Positions 1-7,829 of a stretch of 64,000 nt of DNA are shown in pieces. How positions within the stretch are numbered: position 1 is the first letter of the stretch; the number at the start of each line of letters is the position of its first letter. The notes beneath the pieces are model-generated. The model was not told where the DNA came from. It saw only the letters and a list, made by a program, of their open reading frames with translations, and ran no database searches. A program made the translations under genes and the position numbers. This stretch comes from Clostridiales bacterium (GTDB lineage: Bacteria > Bacillota > Clostridia > Christensenellales > CAG-138), in assembly GCA_024691085.1 (NCBI GenBank), contig JAILNX010000019.1:1-64000 (forward strand), read 5' to 3'.

Positions 1-155
1 TTGAACTTTGTGGTCTTGTTGACCATTTTGCCGTAGAGGGGGTGACGGACCTTGGTACGGACGGCGACGACGACGGTCTTATCCATCTTATCGCTTACAA
101 CGATACCGGTGCGGGTCTTACGGTAACCCCTAACGATCGTGTTAGTGTTTTCCAT
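1..155 (-). CDS. rpsQ: 30S ribosomal protein S17 (partial, 3' end outside window)
   Basis: Reading leftward from the ATG at 153-155, the first 51 codons encode a protein beginning [20 protein letters not shown], followed by [12 protein letters not shown] and [11 protein letters not shown], the hallmark N-terminal half of bacterial S17 (an OB-fold primary 16S rRNA binder). A GGAGG-type ribosome binding site lies just upstream (minus strand, about 160-168). It is the last visible gene of the S10 operon, directly after rpmC. The C-terminal part lies beyond base 1, so the gene is truncated by the window and not broken. Identity is secure from both sequence and gene order. Confidence 0.95.
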   Translation of the reverse strand, partial: MENTNTIVRGYRKTRTGIVVSDKMDKTVVVAVRTKVRHPLYGKMVNKTTKF

Positions 156-172
156 TGTAATTACCTCCCTCA

Positions 173-370
173 TTAGTTAGCGCGGGCGTTCAGGACCGTC
201 TTGACCCTGGCGATATCGCGCTTGCACTCTTTAAGACGCATCGGATTTGAGAGCTGGCCGATGGCCTGCTGGAAGCGGAGATTGAAGAGCTCTTCCTTGA
301 GCTCCTTTTCTTTGGCCTGAAGCTCCTCGACGGAGAGCTCCTTAAGCTTCTGGAATTCCTTAGTCTTCAT
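173..370 (-). CDS. rpmC: 50S ribosomal protein L29
   Basis: This 65-residue, charged, helical protein starts [18 protein letters not shown] and carries the typical L29 stretch [16 protein letters not shown] followed by [19 protein letters not shown]29 binds 23S rRNA near the peptide exit tunnel and contributes to the SRP and trigger factor docking site. Length matches the family (about 60-70). Its first codons overlap the end of rplP by 11 bases, indicating translational coupling; rpsQ follows 17 bases later. Nothing unusual. Confidence 0.97.
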   Translation of the reverse strand: MKTKEFQKLKELSVEELQAKEKELKEELFNLRFQQAIGQLSNPMRLKECKRDIARVKTVLNARAN

Positions 371-791
371 TAGCCTTTTCCTCCACTACTCTTTTCACGA
401 TCTTACACTTGAGGGGCAGCTTGTGGATAGCAAGGCGGAGCGCCTCACGGCTGGTCGCCTCATCGGTGCCGGCGATCTCGAACATAACGCGGCCGGGCTT
501 AACGACTGCTACCCAATATTCGGGCGAGCCTTTACCGGAACCCATTCGGGTCTCGGCGGGCTTTTCGGTAACGGGCTTATCGGGGAAGATCTTTACCCAG
601 ACCTGACCGTTACGCTTGATGAAACGTGTCATGGCGACACGCGCTGCCTCGATCTGATTGCTGGTGACCCATGCGGGCTCCAGTGCAACAAGGCCGAATT
701 CACCGTAGGTGATGGTATTGCCGCGCAGAGCCTTGCCTTTCATGCGGCCGCGATGGACTCTCCTGCGCTTAACTCTCTTAGGCATCAACAT
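360..791 (-). CDS. rplP: 50S ribosomal protein L16
   Basis: This 143-residue protein begins [19 protein letters not shown] and contains the family signatures [22 protein letters not shown] and [20 protein letters not shown]16 organises the A-site region of 23S rRNA. Two ATGs are possible (791 and 785). The first fits the GGAGG on the minus strand with 9-base spacing and matches the usual MLxPKR start, so it is chosen. It lies between rpsC (14-base gap) and rpmC (11-base overlap). Confidence 0.97.
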   Translation of the reverse strand: MLMPKRVKRRRVHRGRMKGKALRGNTITYGEFGLVALEPAWVTSNQIEAARVAMTRFIKRNGQVWVKIFPDKPVTEKPAETRMGSGKGSPEYWVAVVKPGRVMFEIAGTDEATSREALRLAIHKLPLKCKIVKRVVEEKANED

Positions 792-805
792 GGTTATTCG
801 CCTCC

Positions 806-1456
806 TTACGCTTTCTTGAGGTTCCTCTTGCCGAGGACCTCGCCCTTATAGATCCAAACCTTTACGCCGATGCGGCCGTAGGTGGTGGCAGCTTCGGCAA
901 AGCCGTACTCGATGTCCGCGCGGATGGTCTGACGGGGAATGGAACCGTCGTGGACGTCCTCGCTCCTTGCGATCTCGGCGCCGCCGAGACGGCCGGCGCA
1001 GGTGATCTTGATGCCCTTGGCGCCCGCCTTCATGGCACGGCCCATGGCCTGCTTCATGGCGCGGCGGTAGCTGGTGCGCTTCTCGAGTGCGCCTGCGATG
1101 TTCTCAGCAACGAGCTGAGCGCAGGAATCGGGGTTGCGGATCTCCATGATGTTGACGTTGACGGGACGGCCGACGAGGTTGGTAAGCTCGGCCTTGATGG
1201 CCTCGACGCCTACGCCGCCCTTGCCGATCAGCATACCGGGACGGGCGGTATAGATGCTGACGGTCGCCTTATCGGCTGCGCGCTCGATCTCGATCTTCGA
1301 GACGCTTGCTTCATAATACTTCTTCTTTAAGAACTTACGGATCTTGTTGTCCTCGATGAGGAGGTCCGAGAAATTCTTCTTGTTTGCATACCAACGGGTG
1401 TTCCAACCCCTGATAACGCCTACGCGGAAGCCATTAGGATTAACTTTCTGACCCAT
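806..1456 (-). CDS. rpsC: 30S ribosomal protein S3
   Basis: This 216-residue protein begins [20 protein letters not shown], as bacterial S3 does. It has the KH-domain GIGKGG-type loop ([18 protein letters not shown], about residues 72-90) and the C-terminal S3 domain ([45 protein letters not shown]). S3 sits at the mRNA entry tunnel and takes part in helicase activity on mRNA. It follows rplV with a 3-base gap, as expected for a tightly packed operon. Full length, no anomalies. Confidence 0.98.
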   Translation of the reverse strand: MGQKVNPNGFRVGVIRGWNTRWYANKKNFSDLLIEDNKIRKFLKKKYYEASVSKIEIERAADKATVSIYTARPGMLIGKGGVGVEAIKAELTNLVGRPVNVNIMEIRNPDSCAQLVAENIAGALEKRTSYRRAMKQAMGRAMKAGAKGIKITCAGRLGGAEIARSEDVHDGSIPRQTIRADIEYGFAEAATTYGRIGVKVWIYKGEVLGKRNLKKA

Positions 1457-1459
1457 AAC

Positions 1460-1846
1460 TTACTCCTTCTCTCCCAAGATAACGGTGATGTGGCTGGTGC
1501 GCTTCCTGATGTGGAAGGCGGAACCCCTTGCCCTGGGGCGGTAACGCTTGAGCGTCGGGCCCTGGTTGGCGTAGATCTCGGCGACGTAGAGATTATCCTT
1601 GGAAAGCTCCATGTTATTCTCGGCGTTGGCGATCGCGCTGCGCAGGAGCTTCAGAACGGGCTCACAAGCAGCCTTGGGGGTGTAAAGGAGGATCGCCTCG
1701 GCATCCTCGACGGACTTGCCGCGGATGAGGTCGATGACGACCTTGACCTTACGGGAGGAGATCCTTATGTACCTGGCGGTAGCATGCGGACGCTTTTCGG
1801 CGTTCTCACGGCGCTGAGCCGCTTTTTCTTTAGACCTTGTAGCCAT
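1460..1846 (-). CDS. rplV: 50S ribosomal protein L22
   Basis: This 128-residue protein has a basic N-terminal extension ([20 protein letters not shown]) followed by the L22 core: [45 protein letters not shown] and the exit-tunnel loop region [22 protein letters not shown]22 lines the nascent-chain tunnel, the site of macrolide resistance changes. Slightly longer than the E. coli form because of the N-terminal extension, which is common in Firmicutes. Position between rpsS and rpsC is canonical. Confidence 0.97.
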   Translation of the reverse strand: MATRSKEKAAQRRENAEKRPHATARYIRISSRKVKVVIDLIRGKSVEDAEAILLYTPKAACEPVLKLLRSAIANAENNMELSKDNLYVAEIYANQGPTLKRYRPRARGSAFHIRKRTSHITVILGEKE

Positions 1847-1865
1847 AAATCAATTTCCTCCTGTA

Positions 1866-2147
1866 TTATTTGCCCTTCGTCGTCTTCTCGGAGCCACGGT
1901 GGCCGCGGAAGGTGCGGGTGGGGGCGAACTCACCCAGCTTGTGACCGACCATATCCTCGGTGACATAGACGGGAACGTGCTTCTTTCCGTCGTGAACGGC
2001 GATGGTGTGACCGACCATATCGGGGAAGATGGTCGAGGCTCTGGACCAAGTCTTCAGGACGGTCTTCTTACCGGACTCGTTCATTTCCTGAATTTTCTTG
2101 AGGAGCCTTTCGGACACGAACGGTCCTTTTTTGACTGACCTACTCAT
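1866..2147 (-). CDS. rpsS: 30S ribosomal protein S19
   Basis: This 93-residue protein begins [11 protein letters not shown], the invariant S19 start. It contains [49 protein letters not shown] in overlapping segments typical of the family. S19 forms a complex with S13 in the head of the small subunit and contacts P-site tRNA. It lies 22 bases downstream of rplB. Length and gene order are standard. Confidence 0.98.
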   Translation of the reverse strand: MSRSVKKGPFVSERLLKKIQEMNESGKKTVLKTWSRASTIFPDMVGHTIAVHDGKKHVPVYVTEDMVGHKLGEFAPTRTFRGHRGSEKTTKGK

Positions 2148-2169
2148 TATTCAATATCCTCCCTCTTGA

Positions 2170-3003
2170 TTATTTGCCGTTCCTGCGGCGAATGATGAAC
2201 TTATCGTTGACATTCTTGGTCTTGCGGGTCTTATGACCGAGAGCGGGCTTGCCCCAGGGAGTAACGGGACCGGGACGACCGATCGGGCTCTTACCCTCAC
2301 CACCGCCGTGGGGGTGGTCATTCGGGTTCATGACGGAACCGCGGACCGTGGGACGGATACCCATGTGGCGCTTGCGGCCGGCTTTGCCGAGCATGATGTT
2401 GGCAAAGTCGATGTTGCCGACCTGACCGACGGTGGCCTTGCAGCCGAGGGGGATCAGGCGAACTTCGCCGGAGGGAAGACGTACCTGAGCGTACTTGCCT
2501 TCCTTAGCCATGAGCTGAGCGGCATTGCCCGCGCTCCTGACGAGCTGAGCGCCCTTGCCGGGGAGCAGCTCGATGCAGTGGATCATGGTGCCAACGGGGA
2601 TGTTCTTCAGGGGGATGGCGTTGCCGATCTTGATGTCGGCGCCTTCGCCGGAAACGACGGTATCGCCGACGTTAAGGCCGAAGGGAGCGATGATGTAGCG
2701 CTTTTCGCCGTCCGCATAGTGGAGGAGAGCGATATTCGCAGAGCGGTTGGGATCGTACTCGATGGTGGCGACCTTAGCGGGGACGTTGTCCTTATTGCGC
2801 TTGAAGTCGACGATACGGTAGTAGACCCTGTTGCCGCCGCCGATGTGGCGGGTGGTGATGCGTCCGCGGTTGTTGCGGCCGCCGGTGCGCTTCTTGGCTT
2901 CGAGCAGGGAACGCTCGGGCTTCGAACAGGTGATCTCCTCATACATGGAGACCGTCATGAAACGCTGGCCGGGGGTAGTGGGCTTTATTTTCCTGATAGC
3001 CAT
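2170..3003 (-). CDS. rplB: 50S ribosomal protein L2
   Basis: This 277-residue protein begins [18 protein letters not shown]. It carries the L2 signatures [19 protein letters not shown] (near residue 40) and the peptidyl-transferase-proximal loop [20 protein letters not shown] near the C-terminus, which includes the conserved histidine implicated in peptidyl transferase function. It is full length. The next upstream gene is rplW, 12 bases away. The opposite strand shows a long open frame across this gene, which is a compositional shadow. Confidence 0.98.
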   Translation of the reverse strand: MAIRKIKPTTPGQRFMTVSMYEEITCSKPERSLLEAKKRTGGRNNRGRITTRHIGGGNRVYYRIVDFKRNKDNVPAKVATIEYDPNRSANIALLHYADGEKRYIIAPFGLNVGDTVVSGEGADIKIGNAIPLKNIPVGTMIHCIELLPGKGAQLVRSAGNAAQLMAKEGKYAQVRLPSGEVRLIPLGCKATVGQVGNIDFANIMLGKAGRKRHMGIRPTVRGSVMNPNDHPHGGGEGKSPIGRPGPVTPWGKPALGHKTRKTKNVNDKFIIRRRNGK

Positions 3004-3015
3004 CTTAACTCCTCC

Positions 3016-3309
3016 TTACTGCATGCTGTCGAAGAACTCGATACCCTTGGAGTTCTCCTTGAGCGTGACATAAGCCTTCTTGGTGGAGGCGGTGCGGCCC
3101 TCATAGCGGCCCTGCCTCTTGATCTTACCGGTCTTGTTGACGATGTTGACCTTCTCGACCTCGACGCCGGGGAAGACGGCCTCGACAGCCTGCTTGACCT
3201 CGGTCCTGTTGGCCTTCTTGTCAACGACGAAGGTGTAGATCTTCGAGCCGATCATGTCGTAGGTCTTTTCGGTAAGGACCGGACGGATGATTATATCGTG
3301 GTAATTCAT
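3016..3309 (-). CDS. rplW: 50S ribosomal protein L23
   Basis: This 97-residue protein begins [20 protein letters not shown]. It has the L23 core [19 protein letters not shown], and then [20 protein letters not shown] and the basic [18 protein letters not shown]23 is the exit-tunnel docking site for trigger factor and SRP. Its start overlaps the end of rplD by 4 bases (ATGA-type coupling). Confidence 0.97.
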   Translation of the reverse strand: MNYHDIIIRPVLTEKTYDMIGSKIYTFVVDKKANRTEVKQAVEAVFPGVEVEKVNIVNKTGKIKRQGRYEGRTASTKKAYVTLKENSKGIEFFDSMQ

Positions 3310-3926
3310 GCGTATACCTCCTCGATCTTCTCGACGGCGCCCTTCGAAATAACGAGGGTGTCATGCTTTAAGATCTCGTAAGTGTTGAGAGCGCCTACGA
3401 AGCTGATCTCAACGCCCTCAATGTTCCTGGCGGACTTCACGACGTTCTCGTCGTTCGCCTCGAGGACGATAAGGGGCTTAACGGCATTGAGAGCGGTGAG
3501 GCTCTTCGCCATCTCACGGGTCTTGATCTCGTTCATCTCGATATCATCGACAACGACGATCTTCTCATCGGCGACCTTCGAGGAGAGAGCGGATACAAGA
3601 GCGACCCTCTTGAGCTTCTTGTTGAGGGAGAGACGGTAGTCGCGGGGCTTCGGAGCGAAGACCACGCCGCCGTGGGTCCACTGGGGAGACCTTGTCGAAC
3701 CCTGACGGGCGCGGCCGGTGCCCTTCTGACGCCAGGGCTTCTTACCGCCGCCGGAGACCTCAGCCCTCGTCTTGGCACTCTGGGTGCCCTGACGCTGGTT
3801 CGCGAGGTAAGCGACTACGTAGGAGTGCATTGCGGAGGCATTGATCTCGGCGCCGAATACGGTCTCAGCAAGATCGATCGAGCCGATGTTCTCGCCCTTC
3901 ATGTTATATAACTTTACGTTAGGCAT
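3306..3926 (-). CDS. rplD: 50S ribosomal protein L4
   Basis: This 206-residue protein begins [19 protein letters not shown]. It has the extended tunnel loop [20 protein letters not shown], continuing [20 protein letters not shown], which is diagnostic for L4. In E. coli L4 also represses its own operon by binding the S10 leader. Whether that happens here is unknown, but the long structured leader upstream of rpsJ makes the question relevant. It lies 15 bases after rplC. Confidence 0.97.
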   Translation of the reverse strand: MPNVKLYNMKGENIGSIDLAETVFGAEINASAMHSYVVAYLANQRQGTQSAKTRAEVSGGGKKPWRQKGTGRARQGSTRSPQWTHGGVVFAPKPRDYRLSLNKKLKRVALVSALSSKVADEKIVVVDDIEMNEIKTREMAKSLTALNAVKPLIVLEANDENVVKSARNIEGVEISFVGALNTYEILKHDTLVISKGAVEKIEEVYA

Positions 3927-3941
3927 GTTCTTTTACCTCCA

Positions 3942-4568
3942 TTACTTAATGGTGCTCTTTACGAGTACCAGACCGCCGTTGGCACCGGGGATGGCGCCCT
4001 TGATGAGGAGGAGGTTCCTCTCGGCATCGGAACGGACGATCTCAAGGTTCTGAACGGTGATGGTCTCGCGGCCCATGTGACCGGGGAGACGCTTGGTCTT
4101 GAAGACCTCGCCGGGATAGGTGCACGCGCCGAGGGAACCGGCAACGCGGTAGGAGTGAGAACCGTGGGTCTTGCGGCCGCGGCCCTGATTCCAACGCTTG
4201 ATGTTGCCCTCGAAGCCCTTGCCCTTCGAAGTGCCGGTCACGTCAACGTGCTCGCCCTTTTCGAAGACGTCGGCTTTTACAACGCTGCCGACCTGGTACT
4301 GGCTGCAGTCGTCAAGGCGGAATTCCTTGACATAGCGGTGAGCTTCAACGCCGGCCTTCCTGAGATGACCCATTTCGGGCTTGGTGATGAGCTTCTCGCG
4401 AACGGGCATGAACGCCATCTGGACCGCGTCGTAACCGTCGTGATCAACGGTCTTGATCTGAGTCACGGGGCAGGGACCTGCAAGAACGACGGTCACGGGG
4501 ACCATGGTGCCGTCCTCACGGAAAACCTGAGTCATGCCGATTTTCTTACCCAATATAGCTTGTTTCAT
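3942..4568 (-). CDS. rplC: 50S ribosomal protein L3
   Basis: This 208-residue protein begins [20 protein letters not shown] and carries the conserved central loop [20 protein letters not shown] followed by the G-rich [11 protein letters not shown] motif. L3 is an early assembly protein whose loop approaches the peptidyl transferase centre. It starts 14 bases after rpsJ and is full length. Confidence 0.97.
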   Translation of the reverse strand: MKQAILGKKIGMTQVFREDGTMVPVTVVLAGPCPVTQIKTVDHDGYDAVQMAFMPVREKLITKPEMGHLRKAGVEAHRYVKEFRLDDCSQYQVGSVVKADVFEKGEHVDVTGTSKGKGFEGNIKRWNQGRGRKTHGSHSYRVAGSLGACTYPGEVFKTKRLPGHMGRETITVQNLEIVRSDAERNLLLIKGAIPGANGGLVLVKSTIK

Positions 4569-4582
4569 CGTGACACCTCATT

Positions 4583-4891
4583 TCAGAGCTTGATCTCGAT
4601 GTCAACGCCGGCGGGAAGATCGAGCTTCATCAGCGCATCGACCGTCTTGGCGGAGGGCTGGATGATGTCGATCAGGCGCTTATGCGTGCGCATCTCGAAC
4701 TGTTCTCTGGAGTCTTTGTACTTGTGCGTTGCACGGAGGATGGTGACGACCTCTTTCTCGGTGGGGAGGGGGATCGGACCGGAAACCCTGGCGCCCGTGC
4801 GCCTTGCCGTGTCAACGATCTTCTCTGCGCTGCGGTCGATGAGCTCGCACTCGTAGGCCTTCAGCTTAATGCGGATCCTGTTGTTTGCCAT
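4583..4891 (-). CDS. rpsJ: 30S ribosomal protein S10
   Basis: This 102-residue protein begins [20 protein letters not shown] and contains the S10 signatures [18 protein letters not shown] and [15 protein letters not shown]. In many bacteria S10 (NusE) also works in transcription antitermination with NusB. It is the promoter-proximal gene of the operon. A GGAG ribosome-binding site (minus strand, near 4900-4905) precedes the start. No translation-factor gene (tuf, fusA) is upstream; instead there is a ~455-nt leader, so this is a stand-alone S10 operon start. Confidence 0.98.
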   Translation of the reverse strand: MANNRIRIKLKAYECELIDRSAEKIVDTARRTGARVSGPIPLPTEKEVVTILRATHKYKDSREQFEMRTHKRLIDIIQPSAKTVDALMKLDLPAGVDIEIKL

Positions 4892-5347
4892 TTTTTACTC
4901 CTTCCAAATTTTCACGGAATCGCCGTGCCGTAATAATGCGGAGCGTATCGCCCTTCTGAATCCTTTATTATTAAATGAAGCTTTCCTATCGATCCCTTTA
5001 CCGGGACGGCGGGAATGGATCTCTCTCATTATCCCGTTCGCTTTTCCGCCCGATCGGCCGATATGCCCCGAAGCAGGATCGCGGTCGCTATTCATTTAAT
5101 AATAGGCAGGCACAGTTCGGCTTTCGCCGCTCCCGGCAGTACACGCACCCGAGTGTTTTCATATACAAAACTTATCGGGCGGTTTCCCGCCACGCCCCCA
5201 AGTGGGGCCATCCCTCAAAAGTTACCCGGCTGGCGACCGGCAATCTCCCTCGGGACTACCGTTGCTGCATCCGATAGACTTTTTACCCTTTTCCGCTACA
5301 CAGGATGCGAAATCGGGGTGGCATCAAAAAGCCGCACATAGCGCAAC
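4892..5347 (-). ncRNA. Long structured 5' leader of the S10 operon, or an independent ncRNA (family not recognised)
   Basis: No gene lies between rpsJ and the promoter at 5354-5381. The minus-strand transcript of this gap is rich in helices: GCATCC/GGATGC pairing (5303-5308 with 5267-5272), a GCCCC/GGGGC hairpin (5194-5208), and two hairpins closed by GAAA tetraloops (5178-5191, stem GGCGG/CCGCC; 5118-5129, stem CGGC/GCCG). A perfect 14-bp inverted repeat (4966-4979 with 5091-5104) encloses the last ~110 nt before rpsJ. No U-tract terminator is seen inside, so read-through into rpsJ is likely. I compared it by eye with tmRNA, SRP RNA, 6S RNA, RNase P RNA and common riboswitch cores and found no match. 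Presence of structure is directly seen; regulation by a ribosomal protein is inference. Confidence 0.6.
4966..5104. repeat. Perfect 14-bp inverted repeat in the rpsJ leader
   Basis: The arm TATTATTAAATGAA at 4966-4979 is the exact reverse complement of 5091-5104. In the leader transcript the arms would pair into a long A/U helix enclosing about 111 nt with further GC-rich hairpins. It may act as a switch or protection element near the rpsJ ribosome-binding site; function is unknown. Confidence 0.7.
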
Positions 5348-5353
5348 GATACT

Positions 5354-5381
5354 ATTATACATATCTTTTTTCCGATTGCAA
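5354..5381 (-). promoter_or_regulatory. Sigma-A promoter of the S10 operon leader
   Basis: On the minus strand a TTGCAA -35 (5376-5381) and a perfect TATAAT -10 (5354-5359) are separated by 16 bases. An A/T-rich stretch lies upstream of the -35. Transcription would start near 5347, about 455 bases before the rpsJ start codon. Confidence 0.8.
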
Positions 5382-5454
5382 TAGGTTTTTTTAAAAAAAC
5401 AAAATATATTTGAGCCGTGCACACGCCTCCGTGCGTTTCGAACGTTTTTGCCTG

Positions 5455-5484
5455 AAGAAAAGGAGCGGAATGAGTCCGCTCCGG
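5455..5484 (-). terminator. Intrinsic terminator downstream of the queT-like gene
   Basis: On the minus strand GGAGCGGA pairs with TCCGCTCC around a short loop, followed by TTTTCTT. It lies about 30 bases after the stop codon of the transporter gene and about 75 bases before the -35 of the S10 promoter, insulating the two units. Confidence 0.85.
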
Positions 5485-5512
5485 AAATATTGCGTTCTTG
5501 GTTTGTAAGCCG

Positions 5513-6049
5513 TTAGGCTTTTTTATTCCCGAGTATGCGGGGGTTCTTTATGAGAAGCGTCTGGAGGAGCGTGCCGAGTATGCCGCAGCACACGAACTCG
5601 CCGAGGAAGACGCAGCCCGCTGTTATGACGAGGGCGGTCCACACGGGATACGCCGAGAGCGTCTGATCGAGGCCGTAGCAGTAATAGACGACGAACGGGA
5701 CTATGAGCGTGTTCGAGAGTATCGGCGGGACGGACGCTAAGAACCTGTGCTTCCTTAACAGATACGTTCCGAACGCGCCGATGAGCGTTGCGAGACTGCC
5801 GAATACGATATCCCACGGAGCGCAGGAGGTAAGTATGTTGGACAGGAGGCAGCCTATCGCGAGGCCCGGAATGGCCGCCGGCGTGAAGAACGGCAGCACG
5901 GTAAGGACTTCCGAGAGGCGGAACTGAACGAGGTTCTGTCCCGAGAGCCCAAGCAGTGCGCTCAAGTAGGTAAGCGCGACGTACAGCGCGGCGATGACGG
6001 CGCCCTGGGCGATGAACTTCGCGCCGTAGTGTTTGACTTTCTTTTCCAT
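5513..6049 (-). CDS. queT: QueT-family transporter (ECF S component, probable queuosine precursor uptake)
   Basis: This 178-residue integral membrane protein has about five to six hydrophobic segments. Its family features include the motif QNLVQFRLSEVLTVLPFF, followed by PGLAIGCLLSNIL and PWDIVFGSLATLIGAF, which match the QueT family (PF06177) as I know it. These proteins act as the substrate-binding S component of an ECF transporter, probably for preQ1/preQ0. No ECF A or T subunit genes are nearby, consistent with a shared energy-coupling module encoded elsewhere. A possible preQ1-responsive leader precedes it, which would fit this role. Monocistronic, ending in a clear terminator. Confidence 0.85.
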   Translation of the reverse strand: MEKKVKHYGAKFIAQGAVIAALYVALTYLSALLGLSGQNLVQFRLSEVLTVLPFFTPAAIPGLAIGCLLSNILTSCAPWDIVFGSLATLIGAFGTYLLRKHRFLASVPPILSNTLIVPFVVYYCYGLDQTLSAYPVWTALVITAGCVFLGEFVCCGILGTLLQTLLIKNPRILGNKKA

Positions 6050-6061
6050 ATTCTGTTTTTC

Positions 6062-6130
6062 TCCTTAGTTTTTTTGTTTGGGGAGGCTGTCCCCCGGGTG
6101 AGGATGGTTTCGAACTCACCCGCTTTCACA
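6062..6130 (-). promoter_or_regulatory. Candidate preQ1-type riboswitch / structured leader of queT
   Basis: On the minus strand a hairpin (GGGTGAG / CTCACCC around a TTCGAAACCAT-like loop), then a second short GGGG/CCCC hairpin, is followed by an A-rich tail AAACAAAAAAACTAAGGAG that contains the ribosome-binding site. Class I preQ1 aptamers have a small hairpin and an A-rich tail ending in AAAAACTAAGG, so the tail and the gene context fit. The loop lacks a convincing CTAG/AGC core, so this is a candidate only. Confidence 0.4.
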
Positions 6131-6184
6131 GGGCGCTATTATATCAGCGCGCGCGGAAAATGTCAAACGGTTCGCCGAAGTATA

Positions 6185-6210
6185 TAAAAAAGCGCTTCCG
6201 CGCTTTTTCA
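6185..6210 (-). terminator. Terminator of the tilS-hpt-dagK unit
   Basis: On the minus strand AAAAAGCGC pairs with GCGCTTTTTT around GGAA, immediately after the stop of the lipid kinase gene. The U-tract overlaps the stem. Confidence 0.8.
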
Positions 6211-6223
6211 TGAGCGAAAGGCT

Positions 6224-7183
6224 TTATTCGAACAGCGGCCTTATCCTTCTCTTCGGGAGCATTATGTCTATCGCGGAGGGGACGTTCCTTATCCTGACCT
6301 CGTGGCCGGACTCGACGAGCTCGCCGTCGAGCATCCAGTTGACCGGGTCGTCCAGAATGAAGCGCACCTCCCTGCACGAATAGATGTGCATCAGCTCGCA
6401 GTTGTAGTCGCCCGACGAGAGCGCGTGCGCGACCTTGCCGAGCTCCACGGCGTTCCTCGGATAGTTTATCAGCATGACCTCGAATATGCCGTCCGAAAGA
6501 TCGACGCGGGATCTTGAATAATTGATGACGCCGACGACGCTGGGGGTGTTCGAAACGGAGGCGAACGCGTATTCGTCGGTTATCATCTCGTCGCCGATCA
6601 TGACGGTGGTCTTTATCGGCCTTATATTCGCGATGGAGTTCATGCCGCTTCCGAGATACGCAAGGAAGCCCAATGCGTTCTTCGCGTTCTGCGGGGTGGA
6701 GTAGCTGATGTCGGTAAACGCGCCGAAGGATGCGAGGTAGGCGTAGTGCCTGCCGTTGAAGGCGCCCACGTCGATCGCGGTCGGCACGCCGTCTATCGCT
6801 GTCTCGATAAGGCCGTCGGGCGTCTTCGGAAGTCCCAGCGCGGCCGAGAAATCGTTGGTGGAGCCCATGGGGATATAGCCGATGACCGGCCTCGACTCCT
6901 TTTCGAGAGTCATTATGCCCCTTATGACCTCGTTGATCGTGCCGTCGCCGCCGATGACGACGAGATGCTTAACGTCCCCGCCGTACTCGCTGGCAAGCCT
7001 CGTTGCGTCGCCGCGGCAGGTGGTAGTGAACGCCCAGGTCTCGAAGCCCTTGTTGGAGAGCGCCTCTATTACGGGCGCGATAAGATCGAGCGCCCTTGTA
7101 TTGCCGGATCTCGGATTGACGATGAGGAGCGCTTTCTTCCTCGTCGCCCTGCCGAATTCGGTAGTTATCTCAACGGTCGGCAT
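6224..7183 (-). CDS. Diacylglycerol/lipid kinase (DagK/YegS family)
   Basis: This 319-residue protein has the NAD kinase-like fold signature of the family: KKALLIVNPRSGNTRA at residues 17-32, then the nucleotide-binding GGDGTINEVIRGIM and IPMGSTNDFSAALGLP motifs, and a C-terminal half with FEVMLINYP and MLDGELVE. The enzyme phosphorylates diacylglycerol (or a related lipid) to phosphatidic acid, recycling lipid headgroup turnover. Substrate cannot be set from sequence alone. It lies 35 bases downstream of hpt and probably shares its transcript. Confidence 0.88.
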   Translation of the reverse strand: MPTVEITTEFGRATRKKALLIVNPRSGNTRALDLIAPVIEALSNKGFETWAFTTTCRGDATRLASEYGGDVKHLVVIGGDGTINEVIRGIMTLEKESRPVIGYIPMGSTNDFSAALGLPKTPDGLIETAIDGVPTAIDVGAFNGRHYAYLASFGAFTDISYSTPQNAKNALGFLAYLGSGMNSIANIRPIKTTVMIGDEMITDEYAFASVSNTPSVVGVINYSRSRVDLSDGIFEVMLINYPRNAVELGKVAHALSSGDYNCELMHIYSCREVRFILDDPVNWMLDGELVESGHEVRIRNVPSAIDIMLPKRRIRPLFE

Positions 7184-7218
7184 AATTTACCTTCATGCCC
7201 GTCCGGACGGACGGAGCG

Positions 7219-7785
7219 TCAGTCTTCTTTTCCCTTATATACTTCCTCTTTGAGGACGCCGATATACGGGAGATTCCTGTACGCGTCGGCGTAATCGAGA
7301 CCGTAGCCCACGACGAACTCGTCGGGAACGGCGAAGCCGCAGTAGTCGGGCGTGATCTCGCACTCGCGGCGGCTGGGCTTGTCGAGCAGGCAGACGATCC
7401 TGATCGAGGCGGGATTCCTGGTCCCGAGCAGCCTCGTTAAGTAGTTGAGGGTGTTGCCCGAATCCATGATGTCCTCTACGATGATGACGTGACGGCCCTC
7501 GATCGGGGTGTCAAGATCCTTCTTGATCCTGACGATTCCGTGGGAGACAGTGCCGCTGCCGTAGCTCGAGGTCGCCATGAAGTCCATCTCCATGTAGTCG
7601 GTGAAGCACCTCGTGAGATCCGAGAAGAAGTGCACGGCGCCCCTTAAGATGCAGACGAAGAGCGGATTCTTCCCCGCGTACTCGCGCGAAAGCTGCTCGC
7701 CTATCTCCTTGACGCGGGCGGCGATCTGCTTCTCGCTCAGAAGCACGTACTTTATGTCGTTTTCAAGTCCCATCTTGTTGATCAT
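7219..7785 (-). CDS. hpt: Hypoxanthine phosphoribosyltransferase
   Basis: This 188-residue PRTase converts hypoxanthine (or guanine) and PRPP to IMP (or GMP). The PRPP loop [14 protein letters not shown] (about residues 101-114) and the upstream [16 protein letters not shown] stretch are diagnostic, as is the C-terminal [24 protein letters not shown]. Adjacent tilS and hpt genes are a common Firmicute arrangement, often followed by ftsH, which is not here; dagK takes its place. The start [10 protein letters not shown] could be either of two nearby ATGs. Confidence 0.95.
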   Translation of the reverse strand: MINKMGLENDIKYVLLSEKQIAARVKEIGEQLSREYAGKNPLFVCILRGAVHFFSDLTRCFTDYMEMDFMATSSYGSGTVSHGIVRIKKDLDTPIEGRHVIIVEDIMDSGNTLNYLTRLLGTRNPASIRIVCLLDKPSRRECEITPDYCGFAVPDEFVVGYGLDYADAYRNLPYIGVLKEEVYKGKED

Positions 7786-7829
7786 TTTCCTTTACCTCCG
7801 TTTGTAAAGCGTTTTTAAAAGCGCGTGGT

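Noticed and set aside
5100..5345. tmRNA, SRP RNA, 6S RNA or RNase P RNA
   Set aside because: None of the conserved cores of those RNAs could be found, so I leave it as an unassigned structured leader.
6095..6125. A tRNA T-arm-like piece (GAGTTCGAAACC)
   Set aside because: No acceptor, D or anticodon arms are present on either strand, so it is not a tRNA gene.
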